Assembly: GCA_951217055.1 (NCBI GenBank)
Contig: OX578280.1
Location: forward strand, 19,197,394-19,261,393
Reading direction: 5' to 3'
DNA length: 64,000 nucleotides
From: Gerris lacustris
Taxonomy: Eukaryota; Arthropoda; Insecta; Hemiptera; Gerridae
Shown here in pieces: positions 24,491-36,914 of this stretch (within the stretch, counting starts at the first letter, position 1; each line of letters begins with the position of its first letter). The position numbers and the translations under genes were made by a program. Below the pieces are notes generated by a model. It made no database searches and was not told where the DNA came from. It saw nothing but the letters and a program-made list of their open reading frames with translations.

Positions 24491-25891
24491 AAAAAGTAAA
24501 TAACACGTTTTTGAACGCTTTTTAAATTTTAAATGTATTTTTCATTTAAAAAATCAATTAAATGAGATATTATGGAATTTAAATACAGTTTCAACATTAT
24601 TTTTTAATAATTAAAAACTAAATACAATATGTTTTTGGCCTTTCAAGGTTTTTCAAAAAAGAAAAAAAAATTAAATACATATTGGTAGACTTATAGTTTC
24701 TTTCTTTTTTAATCAATTTTTTGTTGGCGTAATTTATTTTTATCCTTTTAGCATTGAATATTATTATATTTGCTATAAATAATAGTATATGTATTCATAG
24801 CCTTTCTTAAAATAAATTCCCTGTATTTTATCCCGAAGTATATTAAATCTAATTATTTGCAGACTCGACTAAATCTTTTTTCTTCAAAATTGGAGAATAG
24901 TTTCTGAATACTTGGAAATTAGATGAATGGAGGTTTACTGACAGATTCTCTATATTAGTAGTAAAAAGTGCTTTAAACAGCAAGTTAGGAACTATTGAAC
25001 TGGTTTAGGTAAGTTAGAATCAAAGATTTGGCAAGCTAAGCAATGATCGCATAGCAAACCCCTAAAATACTGAAAAAAGAGCCCTACAGAGTAAAGTATC
25101 GTATATCTACCCTAAATCCAATTTTCTAAGCCTATTTAACTAACCAATGAAATGAATAAAGCCATAAACGATTTTCGAGGATTACAGGACAGGGTTACAC
25201 ATAGATAAAAACTAGACACAGCTTATCTGTTTCATTGAGACGTAATGGGCATATTTTTTGACTTTTATTAACATTTATTAATAGATACTGTTTTTAATTT
25301 GCTTCATCGTTAGAGATATTAAAATAAGTTGATTCTACGAGTAGTTGTTTATTTTAGATTAATATGCGCAAGTGGTGTGCCATTTGACGCGTTGGATTAC
25401 TAAATGCGCCCGATTTATTATCTGCTGATTATATGTTGTGCTGTGAAGCGTTTACTTAACCATTTAAGTATGGTTATGTATCTAGTCTAATACAGTAATA
25501 CACCGACGTGATAACCGTGTTCAAATTCGCGCAAGTCGGGGTAAAAGTTTCATATAAATACATACAAATTTGTTTTATTGGGACCAGGGGCTAAAGAAAA
25601 CAATAATTTTGAAGAGAAATTGGTACGTAATAAAAGTCTAGATAACACAATAAATTATATTATTATGTATTAACAAAACATAAACCAAAGTTATTTTGAC
25701 GTTGAAGGCTTCATAAAATCTAACACAGTCGTCCGACAGGTCAAATATTTTTTCTTTTTTTCGCAAAATTTCCTCGTAGCACGCTAATAATTTTTTTTAT
25801 TCCCTGTTCTGTAGCAGAGCTCTTTGTGGAAATCTATGTTCTTCAAAATGTATAACCCTTTTTCAATTGAACCTTCTGTCAATTTTGCAAC
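24491..25891. other. Non-coding AT-rich stretch
   Basis: No recognisable repeat boundary. On the minus strand, ggctcttttttcag at about 25083 is a good acceptor and opens a 25-codon frame, too short to call an exon. Confidence 0.3.
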
Positions 25892-26468
25892 AAGGATGTT
25901 AAATAAAGGGGATGAAGGGTTGTGGAAAAAAGTGACCCCATGAAGATGTATAAAATCAAGGATCTTATATAAAGGGGATGGAATGTTAAGAAGGGGTTTA
26001 AGGCAAAAAAGTGACCCCATGGAGGTAAGAGAAATTGGAGAAAAAATCATTGAACTGGGACAAATTACCTTTTTTAACAGGTTATAACCTGACAACTATA
26101 AACAAATTCTTGGTAACCTATAACCAAGAGGAAGGTAATTTGTCCCATTAGAGCTAATTTTTTACATATCTTCATGGGGTCACTTTTTTGCCTCAACCCT
26201 CTATCCCCTTTATATAAGATCCTTGTATAAAATAGGAGCTCCAATGAGACAAATTACCTTCCTCATGGTTATAGGTTACCAAGAATTTGTTAATATTTAA
26301 TCGGTTTATAACCTGATTCAAAATAAACAAAGAAGGTAATTTGTCCCAATCTAAAGTTGTGAGCATGCGCAGTACGATGTTTTCTCCAATTTCTCTTGTC
26401 TCCATGGGGTCACTCTTTTACCTTTAAACCGTACCTAACTTTCCATCCCCTTTATTTAACATCCTTGG
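25892..26468. mobile_element. Palindromic element with 8-bp TSD
   Basis: The termini aaggatgttaaataaagggg and inverse are flanked by tttgcaac on both sides (25884-25891 and 26469-26476). Each arm contains two related modules (aaggatgttaaataaaggggat and aaggatcttatataaagggg), each followed by aagtgaccccatg, and a shared ggacaaattacctt / cctataacca segment. The 577-bp unit is non-coding; frames at 25784-26095 and 26193-26405 result from the symmetry. Confidence 0.75.
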
Positions 26469-26476
26469 TTTGCAAC

Positions 26477-28552
26477 CGTCATTTGATCTTTCTATTAAAC
26501 TGGGTCCAAATAATCAGGTTCTTCAATGTTTTGCTCACGCATTTCTATCAGTTCTATCAAATTCTAAATTTAATTGTCTGACAAGATCGAAGAAATTTTC
26601 AATCACATGACCAATTTGATCAGGCTCTGGCGTAAATTCCGTCTGTTTCATTTGAAAAAAAAAATGAATCGGCGGAAAGGCGAAGATTCGAAAATCGCGT
26701 CACTCCTGATTAGCTTAATTTAGACTGAGTTGCGGAAGTCTAAGTATTACTGTTTAGGTAAAAATATAGAAGTAAAAGCACTTAAATAGAAATTGCAATT
26801 GAAATTAGAATTGCGCACGAATGACGACTCGAACAAAATTGTTTTAATTTATCATTAATATTTTATGTTTTTATCCGGCTTTGAAAATTTAAAAATAATC
26901 TTAATCTAAAACATATTTTGGTTTTGCTACCTGACGGACATAGTCTGTTTTCTAATGTAATAAATTTAGTTTTAACGTATATTGACTAATCTTACTGCCA
27001 AACAAAGAACTCCCTTCATGTGGGGATTATAATGACAGAAGGTGCGATAAGAAATGGAATTAAAAAGACCTCACCAATGACTTGTTTCTTTATTATATAA
27101 TAGGAATTACAAGAAGTATATTTTATAGTTCACAATCTTAAAAATAATGATAAGTGACAAACGGCTGTTGAGACGCCGGTGGCGCCACAGTGTGTCGGAT
27201 GCTTAAATTAAGAACGGACCACGGAGCCAGATGTCTAAACGTGAACCCACCGTCTTGTTCTACAAATCTCTACTTTAAACATTCATCTTCAAACGAGCGA
27301 AAAAACCAGGTCAAATAATCTCGTTTATTTATACTATTGTTTTCCTTTTTTTCTAGACGAGAAAAAACTGACTAATTTGTCTAATCAAATTAATTTATTG
27401 GTATAAATGATAAAATATTTTTAGGTTAGTGTTGAAGGAAATATGTTTTATGTGCTTAATATTGAATACAAAACTATCAAAATGCCATTTTATGTTTATT
27501 TATTATGATCATAAACATTATTTTATTATTGCTTCCTGACTTTTATTGTCATTTAGGTCAGAGAAATATATTAGATAAAGTTTTATTAAATTTGACTTGA
27601 ATTTATTGTAAAATTGAACTGAATTTAATTTTAAAATTCACAAATAAAAAAAACACGAACAAGAAAATGAAGTTATCCATGTTAATATTTTTTCTAAGTT
27701 TATAAAAAATCACAGTAAATTCTTTTGTTTTGATATTTTTCGAAAAATTGAATCCAGAATTTATTTAGAAATTAATTGTACCTTTATAAAAAAATAAAAA
27801 ATAAATAAATAAAATAAGATTTCTTTGAGCCGCCGTGGCGGCTCACTTCTAAACTCTTCCAAACCTATATTGATGCTAACTATAATTTAATATGCCATTG
27901 TTTAACAATTAAACGATTTTATCTCAATTTATTTCGGATAAGGAATTTGGTGTTAACAATTGGAAAAAAGGCTAAATTCGACAATTGGTTATCTTTTTAC
28001 TCTTTCCACTTCTTTGAATGTTTATTGATTATATAAAGAAGACATTAGGTATATATTCGAACCAGAGGATGTTTTACAGTACCAAATTATTGAAAATTTG
28101 AATTACAAAAAATATGGCGAAACTCTGTTTTATTGCAAATAATGAATGAAGGCTCAATTGTTTTATGTAAGTGCCTGTTGTTTTATGTATCTACCTGGCT
28201 TATTTTGGTGAAACTCACATTGTTATAGCTCGTAGAGAGTCTAAAAAAAATACCTCCTACGTTCATTAACACCTTCATCCAGAGGTTAATATACCTCCTT
28301 CCACTTAGTTAAAAAAAATATTTCCAAAATTTTGGAAAAACCTTTTTTCAACATCATTAACTTATCCCTTTAATTGAGATGGTTAAAACCCCGCTTTCTT
28401 TTAAGAATCTACAATTTTAGTACTTCCTCAAATCTTCAGTTCTATTCCGTGATAGATGAATATTGTACCCTTGACCTTCAAAACAAAAGGACATTGGTTA
28501 CTGGTTACATGAGATTTCAACCCCCCCCCCCCCCCCCCCCGGTACTTCAATT
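26477..28552. other. Non-coding stretch with one GC-rich palindrome
   Basis: Mostly unique-looking AT-rich DNA. A perfect palindrome gagccgccgtggcggctc sits at 27828-27845, resembling the hairpin heads of other repeats here. A run of 20 C lies at 28521-28540. No supported exons. Confidence 0.4.
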
Positions 28553-28789
28553 GGTACTTCTTTAGATTGTTACTCCCTATGTTTTTTTTTAGACTATAAA
28601 TGACTTTAACTAAATAACTATTAACGCACTAAGGGATGTTTAGGCCAATGTATTTTGGGACAAAGGAATATCACACTTCGGTTTTTATAAGGGGCGTAAC
28701 AGTCTAAAGAAGAACATTCCGTACACCTTCTTTAGATTGTTACTCCCCTCTGTTATTTTTATAAGTGGAGTAACAATCTAAAGAAGTGC
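28553..28789. mobile_element. Composite MITE family, copy 2 (long form)
   Basis: Bounded by ggtacttctttagattgtta and ctaaagaagtgc, flanked by cttcaatt (28545-28552 and 28790-28797). Internally, a first TIR pair with a spacer (gggatgtttaggccaatgta) is followed by a linker aagaacattccgtacacc and a second short palindrome with the same TIR motif. Confidence 0.85.
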
Positions 28790-29446
28790 CTTCAATTAGT
28801 ATTTAAGACACACCGGTTTCGATTTTACCTTAAAATCTTTAAAAAAAATATATATAAGATACATTAACTCATATTAGTTTTTGGGATGCGGATCCTTGTA
28901 CGCTTATTAAAATGTAAAAGAATGCATGAGATCACGGTACGTTATGGGCTGGGTATAACACAATGCATGTAGCTTTGCGCTGCATACGATATTCAAACTG
29001 TCGCCCAGATATAAATGAGGTCAGATATGACATTTCTTAGGGAAAGCTGTGAATTTGTGGTTGCTTTCCATTTTGTTTATGGTCTTCTTTAATATTTCGT
29101 ACGTGGATTCACAGATTCTCAATATGACATATTTTTTGTTCAATGTGTTTTTTCCATTTTTTTTTTTATCATGAATATTCATTGATTTATGAATACATTT
29201 ACTTGTTTTTTTGGTGTAAATATAGTCATTTCTTATTTTGGTAGTTATATTTAAAAAAAAAAATTGTTTCTACACGAAATAAAGAAAAAAATAGGTGTGA
29301 TGTTAAGGTGTTTTATCTATTTTGAAAAAAGTTCTTTAAAATTACATAATCTATATATAGATATTTGAACTAGACAAATAAACGGTGTTGAGTATTTGGC
29401 TCCTTGTTATACACTAGTTATAAGAGGGACACTTTTTATACATTTT

Positions 29447-30037
29447 ACTACGTTTTTATTAGCTTACTTTCTTGTTTGTTAGTCCGGTACAAATCTGGCA
29501 ATCGTTTTCTAACTAACTTCCTGAATAGCTAGACATTTGAAACTTTTAGCATAGCTCAGAACACGATGACAATGTACAATGGCATTATTTTAATACTTTT
29601 AGCCATCTATCGGCAGAATTTAATTGGTTTTCAGCAAATTTTGCTATATGGAAAGTTAGTTCGGAAAAAATCCGCAAGTTATTTTATTTGTTTTGCCATG
29701 TCCCATATTTACAATCTTCATTTTGACCGGTTTCAAATTGTGATTTTTTTAAATAAGAGATAAACATTGAATGACAGCAAAACAGGAAATATATCGATTA
29801 TATGATTTCAAATATATCGATGGCACGGTTTAGATTTGGTGTTGGGGAGATCCTTTGTACAAAGATTTGTCCTTTTATAGGTTTAAGATCAGCTCTCTAA
29901 TGGTTGTCATTTATGTGAAGTAAATCAATTCGGAACTTTTTTTTTTTTCACTAACATTATATATTATATAACAATAACAATTATATTATCAACATTGCAT
30001 ACGATTCAAGATTCAACAGAAAATTTAAAAACGTAGT
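29447..30037. repeat. ACTACG-terminal repeat family, copy 1
   Basis: Starts actacgtttttattagctt and ends taaaaacgtagt, an inverted terminus. The body has gcatagctcagaacacgatg and gaatttaattggttttcagc. Similar copies are at 35541-35988 and 45811-46413. The 65-codon frame inside is not a gene. Confidence 0.75.
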
Positions 30038-31016
30038 ATATAAAAAGTCTTGAAATTATTCCTCTCTCTATTTTTGTTTGTAACATTATTTAGATACTGT
30101 GTTTTAATTTTTGTGTCTTTTATCCGGTTAATTTTATTTCTCTATCCATCAATTTTTTGTTGCGTCTTATCTTAGTTGTTTGTTTACACCCTGGATAATG
30201 TTTTTTGCATCAGTGACTAATAATTTATTATGTATGTCTTTATTTCTAGTCCTTCCTGAATTAATTGTTTTATTATTATTATTATTATCTCCTGATAATA
30301 AACTCCTATTATCGATTACAGATCGGAAGGATACTTTGAGTAGAAAGATCAAATAAAACGAAATGTGAACTGCAAGCACGGTTTTTCAATTATTGTATTG
30401 TCTGAAATAGAGTCAGCTAATATGATTATTTTCTTCCTTTCATTTATACCATTCACTTTCCAATGTTATTCATAACTTTTTTTAAAAAAGGAACAAAAGA
30501 ACAACTTATTGCTATATTCAAACTCGTATCAATATAGATCTCAAAGAGTTGCAATGATCTTTATCTCTTATGATAATTCCGGAACAATGGTACAGCCTTC
30601 GCTTAAAGATCTATAACATCAGTATCCGTGATTTTGAATCTATAACGAAGTTTCAAACCAGTTTAAATGTGTTATCTATGAATTTAAACAACTTTTATTG
30701 TTTATAATATAACATGTTTATCGTTTATAACAGGTTTTATAAGCAATGTATCTCAATCCTATCTATATATATGTGTTGAAAAAATGTTGAGATTATTTCA
30801 GGAGCGTAAGGAAGTCATTTAGGTCTTGCATCTCCTGAGGTTGTTTTTTTTTCTTGAAAAGAGATCTTGTAATGTATGAAGGGCATATTTAGGGTCACGT
30901 ATTTTGCTAAGATCAGATGTTGTAGAGTAAGGAAAAAAACCAGATCCTTTAACATTTAAAAAAGGGTCTTTTGGGGACATGGGATGACAAGCTGTGAGAA
31001 AATTATAAGGAGGACT
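30038..31016. other. Non-coding stretch, includes possible 3' UTR
   Basis: The right part (below 31017) would be 3' UTR of the minus-strand terminal exon at 31017-31159. No clean AATAAA signal was spotted close to the stop. The rest is AT-rich without recognised repeats. Confidence 0.3.
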
Positions 31017-31159
31017 CTATCCCTTTAATTCTTGGAAGGATTCAAGATTGCCCTTATTCTTCCCTTTTTTGAAACAGGTTGTTATGATGGATGCAAAAAC
31101 TAGAGCCAGACCGTATACCATCCATTTGATCTGTCGATGTTCAGATAACAGCTGATAAA
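31017..31159 (-). CDS. Terminal exon encoding a C-terminal membrane anchor, unknown protein
   Basis: The minus-strand acceptor is strong: a CTAAT branch-like site, then gcctctcctag, exon from 31159. The first two bases complete a split codon (phase 1). The 46 residues start YQLLSEHRQIK, then a hydrophobic span WMVYGLALVFASIITTCF, then a basic-to-polar tail KKGKNKGNLESFQELKG and TAG at 31019-31017. A positively charged stop-transfer after a single 18-residue span, close to the end of the protein, suggests a tail-anchored or type I membrane protein with a short cytosolic tail. Composition and codon use differ clearly from the surrounding AT-rich DNA. The upstream exon was not identified. I do not recognise the family. 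Confidence 0.6.
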
Positions 31160-31739
31160 CTAGGAGAGGCCATTAGATAAATGAAACAATTTTCGTCGCT
31201 TGTATTTTTTTTTAAAAATTTCGAACAGTATTTGCTTTATTAAATATATTACTAATATATATATTCATTAAAAAGAAAAATGTGGTTATCAGATAAAATT
31301 TTCGATTTAAGTTTTTTAACAACTTATTTTAGGCAACCCTTGACTATTTTGAGGCTTGTTTCTATCCATGCGTATTCCTAAATCTAATGTTAGAACGCTG
31401 ATAATAATAATTTTTTAATTATAATAATTTGTTGGTTAATTAATTGTATTATGAACAAGAAGTACAAAATAAGAACACCCGCTCTAAAGCATTTTTGCTT
31501 ATTAATTTTTTACTGGTTCCTTCAATGTCGTTTAGATGTTTATTCTTGGTAGCACAAAAACTTGTGAATTGTAGAATTTAACGAAATCTATCGTGTTTTG
31601 ATAATGCAAATGAAGGTTATAATTTCGAAATCTAATTAAATGAAAAACATTTGAACCAATTTAAATTATCTTATTCCCGGTATTTTTTTCTCGTAACATG
31701 TAATTCTGTTGTAGGAACATAGTTTGAAAAAGTATTCTC

Positions 31740-32060
31740 TTTCAGATAGCGGAAGTATACGGTATATTATAACAAGTAGAGGAGTTGAATAGCAGCCCTA
31801 CTGCACTCCCTATTCTCCGCTTCCTTTTACGCACTTTAACTTTATAAGATCCGGCGCCGTGTGTTAACCATTACATCAGGGGCTTCTTTCTTCTCTAGAA
31901 GCACGTGGTACTCGGTATCTTTCAACCATAGAGAAGGACCCTTTACATTACATGACACTTTGGGTTTCAGTTAGGGAAGAAAGTACTTAGAACATCTTTA
32001 GAGTTAGTAGAAACCACCTGGGTATTCTTTGGTACTTTATCACGTTGCATGCCACACACG
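31740..32060. other. GC-richer island with broken coding-like frames
   Basis: On the minus strand, pieces such as KVSCNVKGPSLWLKDTEYHV and DKVPKNTQVVSTNSKDVLST read in different frames with stops between them. A decayed gene or transposon fragment, or an unusual repeat, fits best. No family could be named. Confidence 0.3.
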
Positions 32061-32867
32061 TGTAGGAAATATAATGGATGTCAAACGCTGCATTTTCTTA
32101 AATTCTTGTGTTAAAAATCTTTAAGATCCATAAAACTTGATAAAATTAGCTCTTTTTTAAAACACTTGAGGTGAATTGCAGGTTGCTTCCTTATGGTGGA
32201 ATTGTTCTAAAGTCATGCTATTATAAAATTTATCCTCGTCGGTTATGAGCAAAATTTATTGTTTTACCATATTAGTAAATATTAATGAGGGTGTGTCGAT
32301 TTTTAACATTTATTTAAATAAACTTCATAATTCATGTGTCACATTGCTTAAAATCCAGAAACATTGCTTGCAATATTGCTGTATGGTATAATGCCGACAA
32401 ATCATTGCTGAAATGTTGCCGGGCTGTACAAATATATTGCCAGCAATATTTCTGGAATATTAGCAATGTAGACCGACCATTATTGCTATAAAATGTTGCT
32501 CGTTTACAATACCCTTACGCTCACTTGTAAATTTTATTTTGATACTTGATTGCACTAATGCCTTTCAAAATAAAATAAATATATAATAATGCAATTATTT
32601 ACGCTGCCGCTTATTGTATTAGTAATTCACATATTGCACTTTGGAGGCTACAATCTTTAATGTTATTTAGTATTTACTTATATCATTATTAAATAGCTGA
32701 TAAATGTTATTTTTAAGGTACTAACAACAATGGTACTAAAAAATAACATATATTTCTCAGGTCTTGATAAAGACTCTGTTAGAGACTTATAAATTATTAC
32801 TACCATTAAATCTATAAAATTATATAAATGTTTATTTTGTTTTGATATTTAAAACACTTTTTGAATC

Positions 32868-33370
32868 ATTTCCCATTTTTTCCCAAATTTTTTCTTTCCC
32901 GCCAATTTTAATTTCTCCCGCGAATTTTTATTTTTTCCCACCTATTTTCGTTTCCCCTCCGAAAATTATTTACTTTCCCCCAATTTTAAAATTCTCCCCC
33001 GACATTTTTATTCTTCCCCAACAAATTTTTAACTTTTCCGCCATTTTAAAATTCTCCCGCAATTCCTCCCCCCCAATTTTTGTTTTTTTTCCCGCAAAAT
33101 TTTTACTTTTCCGCCAATTTTAAATTCTCCCCCAATTTTTATTTCTTATCGCCAATTTTGGTTTATTTTCCTGCACTTTTTATAACATTTCCCGTAAAAT
33201 TGTTTACAATCCCGCCATTTTTTTATTTTTCCGCAATTTGTTATTGTTATTGATTTGTCCGCAAAATTTTCTTTTTTCCGCCACTTTAAAATTCACCCAC
33301 AATTTTTTTATTTTTTCCTGCCAATTTTCGTTTTTTCCCTCTCTAAATTTTTACTTTCCCGCCAACATAC
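32868..33370 (+). repeat. Degenerate pyrimidine-rich repeat, about 20-bp period
   Basis: About 500 bp made of variants of tttcccgccaattttta, giving a strong C+T bias on the plus strand. The 93-codon frame (32842-33123) shows the period as repeated PPI/FPANF-like peptides and is not a gene. Confidence 0.8.
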
Positions 33371-33421
33371 ATGAACACTATTGGAAGACCTAGTAAAATG
33401 GAGTTCTATGACATAAACTGC

Positions 33422-33932
33422 TGAATTTAACCCTAGACTATTCGTTTCCTATATTTTCTATAATCTTATAGAAAAGCTATCTGCGATAAAGCTATCTCTG
33501 CACCTCGTTTTCAGAATGATCACAATTCTTGCGTTACCTTCTCTAAGCTCGGTAGCACTAATAAAGCTTTTTCCAATACTAACTATATAGTGTACATATT
33601 CATATATATCGAATACACGTATTGTCGAACACTGTCTTATTAAATTTTGCCTATTGCAGTTTTTTTTACAGTAAACTGATCATTTTTAGTGTTCGTCATT
33701 TTAACTTTATACTAATGAAAATAATTAACAATCGTCACCAAAAAAAATCTATATGAATTGTATTGATATGGATATTTTACGAAATTGGGGTTCTATTTAA
33801 GGTTTCGAATTCGCGAGAACTAACTAAACCCGAGAATCATCAAAATGAATTTAACCCTAGACTATTCGTTTCCTATATTTTCTATAATCTTATAGAAAAG
33901 CTATCTGCGATAAAGCTATCTCTGCACCTCGT
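33422..33932 (+). repeat. Pair of perfect 87-bp direct repeats
   Basis: 33422-33508 and 33846-33932 appear identical (both start tgaatttaaccctagactat and end ctctgcacctcgt). The 337-bp spacer includes a fragment (gcgttaccttctctaagctcgg) of the hairpin-ended family present at 36915, 38200, 41695 and 45300. Confidence 0.85.
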
Positions 33933-35099
33933 CTTAACCGCTATGTGAATATATATAACATAGTTATGATTATATTTTAATAGGGCACCTTTGGCAACCT
34001 TACAAGTTTACCCTACAAGACCCATATCTAATAAAGATCTAATATATATTTATTATAGGGCTTTTACAATATGAAGATTTTAAAAGAACTCATCTTTATA
34101 ATAGAGGTCCCCTTTCATGAGATGGACATGGTAAAAATACAAATAAATATGATTTAAAACAGCTGAGAAATCTCCCTTTAGAAAAAGAGACAGCCTATGC
34201 ATATACAATCTTATATATATGTACTTTTACGTATATAAACTCAACTGAGTTGCCATGTGTTAGTGTCATTTGTCATACGAGTTTACCACGTGCTTCTAAC
34301 ATAGTGTAACATCCTTTCTACACCCCTTTCCTTTTTTTCTTTCTTCAACCAAATCCACGTGTATAAGAAATTATCCACGTGATTTATTTCTTAAACATGT
34401 GTATTTTCTTAAGAGGTCTTTAACTTTTTAAGTGAGATCCCGTAAAAAATGTTTTATAAATAAATAAACAAAGCCTATTTATAAATGCCTAAATACTTAA
34501 CTTGTGAAACAAATTGAAAAAAAAGAAAAGTTGGGGACTTCTCGTTTTATGAATGTGCACAAATCAATACTGAGAAAATATAATAAAGATAATATATTAT
34601 ATTTAGTTAAAAACCGTGTGTATTGTAATTGATTTCTTTGAGCGGAGCAATCCGATTAAGAAACACTTACAGAAACGATTTAACTTAAAATGCTACTTAA
34701 GAAATAAGAAAGGCGGGTAGTAAATCTTCATTTTATACCATAAAATTATTAAGTATGCCTGAGTGACTTATAGTTATCCCTATAAACAAACGTGTTTATA
34801 ACAAAAATATGGTTACAGAATTCTTCAATTCTATGCGTGTCATGCATAGATTTTTGATAGTGTTTTTTGTGTCAAAGAATGGAAAAAATGTGTTTTTTTT
34901 TCACTAAGTGAAGTCAAACAAAACTGCAGTTTAAAACATGTGTGTGTATTAAATAAATTTAATGTGAGGTAATTTTAATAGTTATTTTTAATAAAGAAAA
35001 AAATTATTTTTATAATAACTTTTAAATAATTAAATTCAATATGGATTTGTTTTAAAACTATGGACTTTACTTATTAATTTTATCTTTTATTTTGTAAAG
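33933..35099. other. Non-coding AT-rich stretch
   Basis: No recognised repeat edges. Ends in the pyrimidine tract of the acceptor for exon 35100-35257. Confidence 0.3.
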
Positions 35100-35257
35100 T
35101 ACAAAATTCAAAAAATACCGCTCAATTTTTTGATTGTTTGAAATGTGTGTGCTCTAATAATGAAAAGAAGATGTATCGGATTAAGCTGTATATTTTGCCT
35201 GAAGAAGAAACCAAAGAGAATAATAACCAAATTCAACATATCTCTTCTGAGTCAAAG
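35100..35257 (+). CDS. Internal exon, unknown protein
   Basis: The acceptor is a T-rich tract ending tttgtaaag (AG 35098-35099) and the donor is TCAAAG|gtaatc. Two bases complete a split codon, then 52 codons stay open to the donor: QNSKNTAQFFDCLKCVCSNN, then EKKMYRIKLYILPEEETKEN and a polar end QIQHISSESK. The acidic/asparagine-rich hydrophilic composition and a CLKCVC cluster are protein-like, and both splice sites fit. The start is phase 1 and the end phase 0. It could belong to the gene starting at 4183, but the phases require at least one unseen exon and a very long intron. Family not recognised. Confidence 0.5.
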
Positions 35258-35269
35258 GTAATCATTTTA

Positions 35270-35475
35270 ATTAAATACTAAATTTCACTTTTAGGGTTCA
35301 TTGTTATTGCATTTTACTCTTGTATGGGCTTGACATTCTGGAGGTTCAGGGTTCGAATCTATCCGGTTATAAATGTCAATTATACGGTTTGTACAGATGA
35401 TGAAGTGACACTCTGTCATTCATCACATCGTATAGTTATGATGATTATGATGGTGTGAATAAAATAAATTATTAA
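35270..35475 (+). repeat. SINE-like repeat with B-box
   Basis: Contains ggttcgaatc (a good polymerase III B-box) at about 35350 and a tail atgatgattatgatggtgtg followed by A/T-rich sequence. The A-box side is degraded. Confidence 0.4.
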
Positions 35476-35540
35476 CAACATGTTGCTTTGAAACGTTTCG
35501 ACCCTAACTAACGTTGGACCAGAGTTTTTATTTTTATTTT

Positions 35541-35988
35541 ACTACGTTTTTATTAGCTTGCTTTCTTGTTTGTTTGTTTGTTTGTTTGTCCAGTACAAAT
35601 CTTGCAATCGAGTTTTAACTAACTTCCCGAGTAGCTAAACATTAGAAACTTTTAGAATAGCTCAGAACACGATGACCATGCATTATTTTAATACTATTAG
35701 CCATCTTTCAGCAGAATTTAATTGGTTTTCAGCAAATTTTGCTGTATGGAAAGTTTGTTTTTACATATCCCATAGTATTATTTACAATCTTCATGTTGAC
35801 GGGTTTGAAATTTGAGATTTTTTTTTAAAGAGGTAAACATTGAATGACAGCGAAAACTAAACAAAGAAATAAACTGACGTGTGACAAATTCGGAACTATG
35901 TTTTTTGTTTTCACTAACATTATATTTAACAATGACAATTATATTATCAATATTACATATGATTCAACAGAAAATTTAAAAACGTAGT
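35541..35988. repeat. ACTACG-terminal repeat family, copy 2
   Basis: Same ends as the copy at 29447 and the same internal phrases, with a (GTTT)n tract after the left end and an internal deletion (448 bp). Confidence 0.75.
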
Positions 35989-36378
35989 ATATAAAAAGTT
36001 ATTTTTATCTTGTAATTATTGATTTATATTGTTTAAATTTTATTATTTTTTTTAATTTATGCGTAGTTACCATTAAAAGTAGATGCGTAATGTTCTAATT
36101 TTTAAATATGTCTTTGTTAATAGACCAATTGATTTTTAAATCTTTCTTAATAATTTTTGACTCTCTATAAGGATAGACAAAATTTAAATTCCACATGAAA
36201 ACAATGACTGCATTATTAATAAAAGACTAAAGATATAGGTCGAAACATTTCATAGCAACATGGTGTAAAAAATGTTATTCACCTATAATACCCATCAACA
36301 CGACAATCACCATACAATAGAAGAAGGTGTTTGTAAACTTAAGGTTTATAAGTAGAAATTAGATGTCCCTATTTATTT

Positions 36379-36783
36379 AATAATTATTTTTAGGTAGGTC
36401 AATTAGGGTAAAAGTAAGTAAGAGTTAACAACTCATAGTAGTTAAAAACTGGCTATATTTCGTCCCCCTCCGGGACATAATCATGCCTAAAACATCATTA
36501 CATATAATTAACAATTTTGTTTTAAATAGGATTTTTATAAAAAAGAAGAACACTTAACTTATTTAAACATTGAAAATTAAAATTAACATTGAGATCATTA
36601 CCTTATCATGGGTGGAATTAGTCACATATACTCAAACAAAGTTGGTATTGTCAAAATGAGAAGTGGAAAATACATTAAATAAATACTCCTTCACACATAG
36701 ATCCATAGACAGTTTTAAAAACTTAAAAAATATTTAAAAAGATAAACTTTTACCCTAATTGACCTACCTAAAAATAATTATTA
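36379..36783. mobile_element. MITE with about 38-bp TIRs
   Basis: The left end aataattatttttaggtagg and the following tcaattagggtaaaag are repeated in inverse at 36745-36783. The 405-bp element has no coding capacity. The TSD is not resolvable in the AT-rich flank. Confidence 0.75.
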
Positions 36784-36914
36784 AGGTTTATAATTTAATA
36801 CATATACAGTAGTGAAAGTTTGGTTTCCTTTTACCAAAATTTTGTCAAAAAATTCAGATTTTCAGAGTTGTCAACCAAACATTTGAACAAACCTACATTG
36901 TACTTACATTTTTG

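Noticed and set aside
25003..25076. Possible minus-strand terminal exon after ggctcttttttcag
   Set aside because: Good acceptor, but only 25 codons and no other evidence.
25784..26405. Frames of 103 and 70 codons with shared sequence
   Set aside because: By-products of the palindromic element 25892-26468.
27828..27845. GC-rich perfect palindrome as a transcription terminator
   Set aside because: Rho-independent terminators do not apply in this eukaryotic context; it resembles the hairpin heads of local repeats.
32842..33123. 93-codon proline/phenylalanine-rich frame
   Set aside because: Produced by a degenerate pyrimidine-rich repeat; no splice or start context.
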